From Diplonema papillatum (Eukaryota; Euglenozoa; Diplonemea; Diplonemida; Diplonemidae), in assembly GCA_030068145.1 (NCBI GenBank), contig JAPJBO010000259.1, forward strand, positions 62,001 to 126,000: a stretch of 64,000 nucleotides of DNA, read 5' to 3'. A program made the position numbers and the translations under genes. The notes under the pieces are model-generated. The model was not told where the DNA came from and did no database searches. It was given only the letters and a program-made list of their open reading frames with translations. Shown in pieces: positions 55,060-64,000 of the stretch (positions are counted from its first letter, which is position 1; the number at the start of each line of letters is the position of its first letter).

Positions 55060-56570
55060 CGCTGTTCGTTAATTCTGGTGCCGCTTGCTGGTCATTCATT
55101 GGCTGTCATTCTTGGGACGATCTCTGGCGATTGGCAGTCGTTCTGGTGCCAATCCTTGGCCATTGGCTGTCAATCTGGCACCGTTCTGCAGTCATTTGCC
55201 GTCCTTCAAACAAAGGTGCTTTGGACATTTGCAGTCGCTCTAGTACCGCTTTGGCGGTTCGCTGTCATTCAGGCGCGGCTCTTTGGGCATTTGTGGTCAT
55301 TCTAGCTCCGTTCTTTGGTCGTCGGCAGTCATTCTGGTGCCGCTTGCTGGTCATTTGCCGTCCCTCAAGCAAGGTGATTTAGACATTTGCAGTCGTTCTC
55401 GTACCACTCTGTGGCTGTTCACTGTCATTCTGGTGCCGCTCTTTGGTCATTGGCTGTCATTCCTGGGCGGTCTCCAGCCTGTTGCAGCGTTCTCGCGCCG
55501 CAGTTTGGCCATTTTCAGTCATGCTGGCGCTGCTCTTGGGCAATTTGCAGTCGTTCAAGCGCCGTTCTTTGGACATTTGCATTTGGCCGACCGCCGTCAT
55601 TCAGGCTCTATGGGCATTTGTAGTCGTTCTAGCGGCATTCTTTGGTCATTGAGAGTCGTTCTGGCGCCGCTCCTTGGCCATTTGCTGGCATTCTGGCACA
55701 GTCGTTCTGGTACCGCTCTATGGCCGTTCACTGTCATTCTGGTACCGCTCGTTGGTCATTGGCTGTCCTTCCTGGGCGATCTCCGGCCAGTTGCAGTCGT
55801 TCTCGTTCCGCAGTTTGGCCATTGCAGTCGTTTTAGCGCCGCTCTTGGTCCGTCATTCAGGTGTGGCTCATGGGCATTTGTGGTCATTTTAGCGCCGTTT
55901 GTTGGTCATAGGCAGTCATTCTAGTGCCGCTTGCTGGTCATTGGCTGGGCGATCTCTGGCAATCTGCAGTCGTTCTGGCGCATTCGCTGGCATTCTGGCA
56001 CAGTCGTTCTGGTACCGCTCTATGGCCGTTCGCTGTCATTCTGGTGCCGCTTGCTGGTCATTGGCTGTCCTTCCTGGGCGATCTCCGGCCAGTTGCAGTC
56101 GTTCTCGTTCTGTAGTTTGGCCATTGCAGTCGTTCTAGCGCCGCTCTTTGCCCGTTCACTGTCATTCAGGCGTGGCTCATGGGCATTTGTGTAATTCTAA
56201 CGCTGTTCATTGGTCATTGGCTGTCATTCTTGGGGCAGTCTCTGGCAATCTGCAGTCGTTCTGGTGCCGCTCCTTGGACATTGGCTGTCATTCTGGTACC
56301 GTTCTGCGGTCATCTGCTGTCCTTGAAGGAAAAAAAGACAGGTGTTATGGACATTTGCAGTCGTTCTCGTACCGCACTTTGGCCGTTTGCTGTCAGTCGG
56401 GCATGGCTCTTTGGACATTTGTGGTCTAGCTCCGTTCATCTGTCATCTGTCATTGCCGCCCACAGTTGCAGTCGTTCTTGCGCCGCTGTTTGATTATCGG
56501 CCAATTTGCAGTCGTTCTTGGGCCGCTCTTTATCATTCAGACGCGACTCTTTGGGAATTTGAGGTCTTGC
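55060..56570. repeat. Degenerate minisatellite, left arm (cattctggtgccgc type)
   Basis: Dozens of imperfect units of about 30-40 bases built from gtcattctggtgccgctc, ttggtcattggctg and atttgcagtcgttct. Frames through it are long but highly repetitive; I do not call a gene. Confidence 0.85.
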
Positions 56571-56589
56571 TATCGAGCCGTAGCGTGAT

Positions 56590-57700
56590 GAGCAGCAGAC
56601 AGGAGGAGCAGCAGCTAGAAGATAAAACAGCTAGAGGGGCAGCAGATAGAGGAGGAGCAGCAAGAGGAAGAAGCAAGAGGAGCAGCAGCTAGATGATAGA
56701 ACTGCTAGAAGGGCAGCAGGTAGAGGAGCAGAAGCAGGAGGAAGAGCTACAGCAAGAGGGGGAGAAGGAAGACGAGCCGGAGCAAGATGAGCAGCAGCTC
56801 GAGGAGCAGCAGCAAGAGGAAAGAAGCAAGATGAGCAGCAGCTAGAGGCAAGAAAGGAGCAGCTAGAGGAGCAGCAGATGGAGGAGCAGAAGCAGAGGAA
56901 AAGCTACAGCAAGAGGGGAAGAAGGAAGATGAGCAGGAACAAGATGAGCAGCAGCTCGAGGAGCAGCAGCAAGAGGAAAGAAGCAAGATGAGCAGCAGCT
57001 AGAGGATAGAACAGCTAGAGGGGCAGCAGATAGAGGAGCAGAAGCAGGAGGAAGAGCTGCAGCAAAAAGAGAGAAAGAAGTAAGATGAGCAGCAGCTAGA
57101 GGATAGAACAGCTAGAGGGGCAGCAGATAGAGGAGCAGAAGCAGGAGGAAGAGCTACAGCAAGAGGGAAGAAGGAAGATGAGCAGCAGCAAGATGAGGAG
57201 CAGCTCGAGGAGCAGCAAAGAGGGAAGAAGCAAGATGAGTAGCAGCTAGAGGAGCAGCAGCTAGGATAAAACAGCTAGAGGGGCAACAGAAAGAGGAGCA
57301 GAAGCAGGAGGAAGAGCTGCAGCAAGAGAGAAAGAAGCAAGATGAGCAGCAGCTAGAGGATAGAACAGCTAGAGGGGCAGCAGATAGAGGAGCAGAAGCA
57401 GGAGGAAGAGCTACAGCAAGAGGGAAGAAGGAAGATGAGCAGCAGCTCGAGGAGCAGCAGCAAGAAGGAAGCAAGATGAGCAACCACTGGAGGCAAGACA
57501 GGAGCAGCTAGAGGAGCAGCAGCTAGAGGAGCCGCAAAGAGGGACGAAGCAAGATGAGTGCAGCTGGAGGAGCAGCAGCTAGAGGGGCAGCAGATAGAGG
57601 AGCAGCAGCAGCTGCATCAACAGGGGAATAAGCAAGATGAGCATCAGCTAGGAGGGGCAGCCAGGGTAACAGCTGGCAGCAGCAGGGGCAGCAGATAGAG
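56590..57700. repeat. GA/CAG-rich degenerate repeat, left arm
   Basis: Repeating blocks such as gcagcagctagaggagcag and gaggaagagctacagcaag, close to a 9- or 12-base period. Some frames read Glu/Gln-rich but are broken by stops. Confidence 0.8.
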
Positions 57701-57765
57701 AATCAGAAGATGAGGGGGGAGCATCAGCAGGAGTCAGGAAGCGGAAACAAACACATACCATTGCC

Positions 57766-58155
57766 CAAGCACCAACAGCACCAACAGCACCAACAGCACC
57801 ACAGCACCTACAGCACCAACAGCACCAACAGCACCAACAGCACCAACAGCACCAACAGCACCAACAGCACCAACAGCACCTACAGCAGCAACAGCAGCAA
57901 CAGCAGCAACAGCAGCAACAGCAGCAACAGCAGCAACAGCATCAACAGCATCAACAGCATCAACAGCATCAACAGCATCAACAGCATCAACAGCATCAAC
58001 AGCATCAACAGCATCAACAGCATCAACAGCATCAACAGCATCAACAGCATCAACAGCATCAACAGCATCAACAGCATCAACAGCATCAACAGCATCAACA
58101 GCATCAACAGCATCAACAGCATCAACAGCATCAACAGCATCAACAGCATCAACAG
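57766..58155. repeat. 9-bp array CAACAGCAC, CAACAGCAG, CAACAGCAT
   Basis: Blocks of identical variants follow one another: first caacagcac, then caacagcag, then about 25 copies of caacagcat. Each variant has been amplified in place. Confidence 0.95.
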
Positions 58156-58457
58156 CACCTACAACAAACAGTGGCAGAACGAAAGGTGTGTTGTTTGCAT
58201 TGCACTTAGGGTCCAGCTTGCTGCACAAGAAGTCAACAAAGAACGCAAAGCAATAGATGAAGCAATGAATCGATGAAGCGATGCGCAAAAGGGGGAAGCC
58301 ACAAGAGTGTGAGTACAGTATGTCGAATTCTTCCTTTAATTTTTTCGGGTTTGCGGACTGCCCCTGGATTCTTCAAAGCAGTACCTGTAAGAAAGTTTGA
58401 GAGTCGTTGGTGCGGTGCACAAAAACGTTACAAACCTGTGCTGCAAACCCGACCAAT

Positions 58458-59123
58458 CCTGACACCTGGACTGGTTATAGGCTATTTCGCGGATTTCTGT
58501 AGGGGACCCTATTGAATTTTTTTTTTTGAGTTTTATAAAAATTTTCGACGAAGGTGAATTTTAAACAAGGAAAATCTTACTGTGACGGACGGACGGGTTT
58601 TGAAGCCACAAATATTTATAGTATCCTGACACCTGGACTGGTTATAGGCTATTTCGCGGATTTCTGTAGGGGACCCTATTGAATTTTTTTTTTTGAGTTT
58701 TATAAAAATTTTCGACGAAGGTGAATTTTAAACAAGGAAAATCTTACTGTGACGGACGGACGGGTTTTGAAGCCACAAATATTTATAGTATCCTGACACC
58801 TGGACTGGTTATAGGCTATTTCGCGGATTTCTGTAGGGGACCCTATTGAAATTTTTTTTTTTGAGTTTTATAAAAATTTTCGACGAAGGTGAATTTTAAA
58901 CAAGGAAAATCTTACTGTGACGGACGGACGGGTTTTGAAGCCACAAATATTTATAGTATCCTGACACCTGGACTGGTTATAGGCTATTTCGCGGATTTCT
59001 GTAGGGGACCCTATTGAATTTTTTTTTTTGAGTTTTATAAAATTTTCGACAAAGGTGAATTTTAAACAAGGAAAATCTTACTGTGACGGACGGACGGGTT
59101 TTGAAGCCACAAATATTTATAGT
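58458..59123. repeat. 167-bp satellite, four copies (central spacer)
   Basis: Units start with cctgacacctgg at 58458, 58625, 58792 and 58960 and are nearly identical. Each contains gtaggggaccctattgaa, a T run, and gtgacggacggacgggtt. Confidence 0.95.
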
Positions 59124-59308
59124 AAAATTAAATGAAGAATTCGACATACTGTACTCACACTCTTGTGGCTTCCCCCTTTTGCGCATCGCTTCATCAATTC
59201 ATTGCTTCATCTATTGCTTTGTGTTCTTTGTTGACTTCTTGTGCAGCAAGCTGGACCCTAAGTGCAATGCAAACAACACACCTTTCGTTCTGCCACTGTT
59301 TGTTGTAG

Positions 59309-59705
59309 GTGCTGTTGATGCTGTTGATGCTGTTGATGCTGTTGATGCTGTTGATGCTGTTGATGCTGTTGATGCTGTTGATGCTGTTGATGCTGTTGAT
59401 GCTGTTGATGCTGTTGATGCTGTTGATGCTGTTGATGCTGTTGATGCTGTTGCTGCTGTTGCTGCTGTTGCTGCTGTTGGTGCTGTTGGTGCTGTTGCTG
59501 CTGTTGGTGCTGTTGGTGCTGTTGGTGCTGTTGGTGCTGTTGGTGCTGTTGGTGCTGTTGGTGCTGTTGATGCTGTTGGTGCTGTTGGTGCTGTTGGTGC
59601 TGTTGGTGCTGTTGGTGCTGTTGGTGCTGTTGGTGCTGTTGGTGCTGTTGGTGCTGTTGGTGCTGTTGGTGCTGTTGGTGCTGTTGGTGCTGTTGGTGCT
59701 GTTGT
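59309..59705. repeat. 9-bp array GCTGTTGAT / GCTGTTGGT, right arm
   Basis: Mirror of 57766-58155 but with different numbers: fewer ATG-type units, and more GGT-type units, with a single GAT unit inside the GGT block. Confidence 0.95.
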
Positions 59706-59829
59706 TAAACTTGGGCAATGGTATGTGTTTGTTTCTGCTTCCTGACTCCTGCTGACGCTCCCCCCTCATCTTCTGATTCTCTATCTGCTGCCCCTGCTGC
59801 TGCCAGCTGTTACCCTGGCTGCCCCTCCT

Positions 59830-60940
59830 AGCTGATGCTCATCTTGCTTATTCCCCTGTTGATGCAGCTGCTGCTGCTCCTCTATCTGCTGCCCCTCTAG
59901 CTGCTGCTCCTCCAGCTGCACTCATCTTGCTTCGTCCCTCTTTGCGGCTCCTCTAGCTGCTGCTCCTCTAGCTGCTCCTGTCTTGCCTCCAGTGGTTGCT
60001 CATCTTGCTTCCTTCTTGCTGCTGCTCCTCGAGCTGCTGCTCATCTTCCTTCTTCTCTCTTGCTGCAGCTCTTCCTCCTGCTTCTGCTCCTCTTTCTGTT
60101 GCCCCTCTAGCTGTTTTATCCTAGCTGCTGCTCCTCTAGCTGCTACTCATCTTGCTTCTTCCCTCTTTGCTGCTCCTCGAGCTGCTCCTCATCTTGCTGC
60201 TGCTCATCTTCCTTCTTCCCTCTTGCTGCAGCTCTTCCTCCTGCTTCTGCTCCTCTTTCTGTTGCCCCTCTAGCTGTTTTATCCTAGCTGCTGCTCCTCT
60301 AGCTGCTACTCATCTTGCTTCTTCCCTCTTTGCTGCTCCTCGAGCTGCTCCTCATCTTGCTGCTGCTCATCTTCCTTCTTCCCTCTTGCTGTAGCTCTTC
60401 CTCCTGCTTCTGCTCCTCTATCTGCTGCCCCTCTAGCTGTTCTATCCTCTAGCTGCTGCTCATCTTACTTCTTTCTCTCTTTTTGCTGCAGCTCTTCCTC
60501 CTGCTTCTGCTCCTCTATCTGCTGCCCCTCTAGCTGTTCTATCCTCTAGCTGCTGCTCATCTTGCTTCTTTCCTCTTGCTGCTGCTCCTCGAGCTGCTGC
60601 TCATCTTGTTCCTGCTCATCTTCCTTCTTCCCCTCTTGCTGTAGCTTTTCCTCTGCTTCTGCTCCTCCATCTGCTGCTCCTCTAGCTGCTCCTTTCTTGC
60701 CTCTAGCTGCTGCTCATCTTGCTTCTTTCCTCTTGCTGCTGCTCCTCGAGCTGCTGCTCATCTTGCTCCGGCTCGTCTTCCTTCTCCCCCTCTTGCTGTA
60801 GCTCTTCCTCCTGCTTCTGCTCCTCTACCTGCTGCCCTTCTAGCAGTTCTATCATCTAGCTGCTGCTCCTCTTGCTTCTTCCTCTTGCTGCTCCTCCTCT
60901 ATCTGCTGCCCCTCTAGCTGTTTTATCTTCTAGCTGCTGC
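59830..60940. repeat. CT/CTG-rich degenerate repeat, right arm
   Basis: Reverse-complement counterpart of 56590-57700. Confidence 0.8.
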
Positions 60941-60979
60941 TCCTCCTGTCTGCTGCTCATCACGCTACGGCTCGATAGC

Positions 60980-62240
60980 AAGACCTCAAATTCCCAAAGA
61001 GTCGCGTCTGAATGATAAAGAGCGGCCCAAGAACGACTGCAAATTGGCCGATAATCAAACAGCGGCGCAAGAACGACTGCAACTGTGGGCGGCAATGACA
61101 GATGACAGATGAACGGAGCTAGACCACAAATGTCCAAAGAGCCATGCCCGACTGACAGCAAACGGCCAAAGTGCGGTACGAGAACGACTGCAAATGTCCA
61201 TAACACCTGTCTTTTTTTCCTTCAAGGACAGCAGATGACCGCAGAACGGTACCAGAATGACAGCCAATGTCCAAGGAGCGGCACCAGAACGACTGCAGAT
61301 CGCCAGGGATTGCCCCAAGAATGACAGCCATTGACCAATGAACAGCGTTAGAATTACACAAATGCCCATGAGCCACGCCTGAATGACAGTGAACGGGCAA
61401 AAGAGCGGCGCTAGAACGACTGCAATGGCCAAACTACAGAACGAGAACGACTACAACTGGCCGGAGATCGCCCAGGAAGGACAGCCAATGACCAACGAGC
61501 GGTACCAGAATGACAGTGAACGGCCATCGAGCGGTACCAGAACGACTGTGCCAGAATGCCAGCAAATGGCCAAGGAGCGGCGCCAGAACGACTCCCAATG
61601 ACCAAAGAATGCCGCCAGAACGACTACAAATGCCCATAGAGCCTGAATGACGGCGGTCGGCCAAAGAGCGGCGCTAGAACGACTGCAAATGTCCAAAGAA
61701 CGGCGCTTGAACGACTGCAAATTGCCCAAGAGCAGCGCCAGCATGACTGAAAATGGCCAAACTGCGGCGCGAGAACGACTGCAACAGGCTGGAGACCGCC
61801 CAGGAATGACAGCCAATGACCAAAGAGCGGCACCAGAATGACAGTGAACAGCCACAGAGTGGTACGAGAACGACTGCAAATGTCTAAATCACCTTGCTTG
61901 AGGGACGGCAAATGACCGCAGAACGGTGCCAGACTGACAGCCAATGACCAGCAAGCGGCACCAGAATGACTGCCAACGACCAAAGAACAGAGCTAGAATG
62001 ACCACAAATGCCCAAAGAGCCGCGCCTGAATGACAGCGAACCGCCAAAGAGCGGTACTAGAGCGACTGCAAATGTCCAAAGCACCTTTGTTTGAAGGACG
62101 GCAAATGACTGCAGAACGGTGCCAGATTGACAGCCAATGGCCAAGGATTGGCACCAGAACGACTGCCAATCGCCAGAGATCGTTCCAACAATGACAGCCA
62201 ATGAATGACCAGCAAGCGGCACCAGAATTAACGAACAGCG
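60980..62240. repeat. Degenerate minisatellite, right arm
   Basis: Reverse-complement counterpart of 55060-56570, about 250 bases shorter. Confidence 0.85.
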
Positions 62241-62983
62241 TGACACGTGAATGGTATCGTTTGGCTGAACAGGAAACTGTCCAAACCTGTCAAAGAATCC
62301 TGATCAATCATCAGGCAAAGACAGTTGGATAAACAACAAAGACTGCCTGCGTCGGCCGCGCTTGCAGCGCGTTTCCGAGGAACACCACGAGGAGGTGCAG
62401 GTCAGATTTTTGTCCCTCATGTCAAAAACAAGCAATGAGCCATCGTCTGGACTTCGAAGCGGAGGATGATGAGGAATATCCTTTGTGTGACTCTTGATCC
62501 CTTTGAAGAGTTTCCTGCAGTTCACAGCGCCACCTTGCCAAAGGAGCTCTCAACAATGCGATGAGTGCCCCTGATGTCGAAATGGGGAAGAAGTTCCGAT
62601 CTTCGAAAGAACGTCGTTCGTCTGTACTTCGAATTCCTGTGAGGGTTTCTTCAGATGCATCGGTCAAAACCATCATCAAATTGAGCACGCACACCGCTCT
62701 CTGCACTTGTTCACTTAATCGCAAAAAAAATGGCATACTTCATTGTTTCCGGTGGGCGCCAAAACAACCGGCATTGAACCTCGTCACCCCGCCATCTTTT
62801 ATTTTGGTGTCATGTTCTTCCGGTTGTTTTTATTACCTTTTTTGTCGTTTCAATTTGAATGGTTTCAACTTCTTCTTGCTCGAGTCGGGCCTCCCATAGA
62901 TGAGAGGCCCCCTTTCCTGGACAAGACGGCCGCCTTCTTTCAAAGGTTCGGGATTCACGAGGGGGCCCGCTAGGGCCACCGAG

Positions 62984-63650
62984 ACTATAAATATTTGTGG
63001 CTTCAAAACCCGTCCGTCCGTCACAGTAAGATTTTCCTTGTTTAAAATTCACCTTCGTCGAAAATTTTTATAAAACTCAAAAAAAAAAATTCAATAGGGT
63101 CCCCTACAGAAATCCGCGAAATAGCCTATAACCAGTCCAGGTGTCAGGATACTATAAATATTTGTGGCTTCAAAACCCGTCCGTCCGTCACAGTAAGATT
63201 TTCCTTGTTTAAAATTCACCTTCGTCGAAAATTTTTATAAAACTCAAAAAAAAAAATTCAATAGGGTCCCCTACAGAAATCCGCGAAATAGCCTATAACC
63301 AGTCCAGGTGTCAGGATACTATAAATATTTGTGGCTTCAAAACCCGTCCGTCCGTCACAGTAAGATTTTCCTTGTTTAAAATTCACCTTCGTCGAAAATT
63401 TTTATAAAACTCAAAAAAAAAAATTCAATAGGGTCCCCTACAGAAATCCGCGAAATAGCCTATAACCAGTCCAGGTGTCAGGATACTATAAATATTTGTG
63501 GCTTCAAAACCCGTCCGTCCGTCACAGTAAGATTTTCCTTGTTTAAAATTCACCTTCGTCGAAAATTTTTTTAAAACTCAAAAAAAAAAATTCAATAGGG
63601 TCCCCTACAGAAATCCGCGAAATAGCCTATAACCAGTCCAGGTGTCAGGA
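62984..63650. repeat. 167-bp satellite, four copies, inverted
   Basis: Reverse complement of the array at 58458-59123, with units ending in gtgtcagg at about 63148, 63315, 63482 and 63649. Confidence 0.95.
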
Positions 63651-63830
63651 TTGGTCGGGTTTGCAGCACAGGTTTGTAACGTTTTTGTGCACCGCACCAA
63701 CGACTCTCAAACTTTCTTAAAGGTACTGCTTTGAAGAATCCAGGGGCAGTCCGCAAATCCGAAAAAATTAAAGGAAGAATTCGACATACTGTACTCACGC
63801 TCTTGTGGCTTCCCCCTTTTGCGCATCGCT
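63651..63830. repeat. Inverted copy of the left side of the central spacer
   Basis: Reverse complement of about 58275-58457 (shared gcaaacccgaccaatcctg, agtcgttggtgcggtgcac and gcgcaaaagggggaagcc). Together with 62984-63650 it repeats, inverted, the whole block 58275-59123. Confidence 0.9.
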
Positions 63831-64000
63831 TTTTTTTTTTTGTTACGCCGCTCCACCCGGCACTTGGGACCCCGTAACGCGCTCATGGGGGTTCCATTTT
63901 CATGGGCGCGGAAACCAAACGGGAAAAGAGGAAAATTCCACCACGAATACACAAGCATGTCCGCCTTACTCTATTTTACTGGGGGCTGTTTTGGTTTTGG
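63831..64000. other. Right edge of the window, nothing recognised
   Basis: A run of T followed by unique sequence; no gene or repeat seen. Confidence 0.5.

Larger units (their letters stand above)
54133..58343. repeat. Giant inverted repeat, left arm
   Basis: The 4.2-kb arm begins ctcggtggccctagcggg. It is mirrored by 59124-62983, with sums of paired coordinates drifting from 117116 (outer) to about 117548 and 117467 (inner) because of indels. The right arm lacks about 184 bases around 54363-54546. The arms carry the same blocks in mirror order: fifth tandem unit, gtcattctggtgcc minisatellite, GA-rich block, CAACAGCAN array. Confidence 0.9.
59124..62983. repeat. Giant inverted repeat, right arm
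   Basis: Reverse complement of 54133-58343 with scattered substitutions, an absent block of about 184 bp and different repeat copy numbers. It ends at accgag directly against a second 167-bp satellite array. Confidence 0.9.

Noticed and set aside
55054-56692. Plus-strand frames of 60-210 codons and their mirror frames at 60856-62246
   Set aside because: They translate a degenerate minisatellite, occur in several frames at once and overlap one another.
57710-59769. CRISPR-like array in the palindrome core
   Set aside because: The 9-bp and 167-bp repeats have no unique spacers between identical repeats, and the context is eukaryotic.

Overview
The window is nuclear DNA from an intron-poor eukaryotic microbe, most likely an alga or another protist. 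The genes are very long open frames. There are eukaryote-only families (an NSF/Sec18 AAA ATPase, an IQ-motif protein, a ZIP transporter), secretory signal peptides, candidate splice sites, and a great deal of minisatellite and inverted-repeat DNA. I cannot name the species; a red-algal or similar compact algal genome would fit.

Layout. 1-14.3 kb holds ordinary genes, all on +: the 3' end of a leucine-rich-repeat gene, a 2343-aa IQ-motif protein, a secreted Gln/His-rich protein, a 421-aa protein with an IPT/TIG-like segment, and an NSF-type AAA ATPase. 14.5-16.3 kb is a minus-strand Lys-Pro-Ala repeat gene built on a 9-bp minisatellite. 17.4-52.5 kb is a cluster of four related large genes with duplicated flanks. 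52.8-54.1 kb is a degenerate tandem repeat. 54.1-63.8 kb is a huge imperfect inverted repeat made of minisatellites around a 167-bp satellite.

The most interesting system is the 17.4-52.5 kb cluster. Two genes (17837-21631 and 24453-28247, identical proteins) encode secreted 1264-aa proteins made of three copies of a domain of about 390 residues. Its sequence pattern resembles the bacterial periplasmic zinc metallochaperone AztD, a beta-propeller. The domains are joined and tailed by His/Asp-rich linkers. Two further genes (32657 onward, broken; 44564-50257, intact, 1897 aa) carry the same domains, a Thr-Pro linker and an EGF-like module, all fused to a C-terminal eight-helix ZIP metal transporter with a His-rich loop. 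In bacteria AztD hands zinc to an ABC importer; here a similar module appears covalently fused to a ZIP importer, next to free soluble versions. I infer a cell-surface zinc (or related metal) capture-and-import system that expanded by tandem duplication. The domain match is from memory of family patterns and needs a profile or structure search.

The cluster is also a record of recent rearrangement: a near-perfect 6.6-kb tandem duplication, a 2.17-kb internal duplication with a frameshift in one ZIP gene, AztD-domain relics just after both ZIP stop codons, a MULE-like element with 9-bp target-site duplications, a tRNA-like/microsatellite insertion present in only one of two paralogous flanks, and repeated 3'-flank modules. 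Several of these (perfect duplications, frameshifts in repeats, palindrome) could partly be assembly errors, and I say so where relevant.
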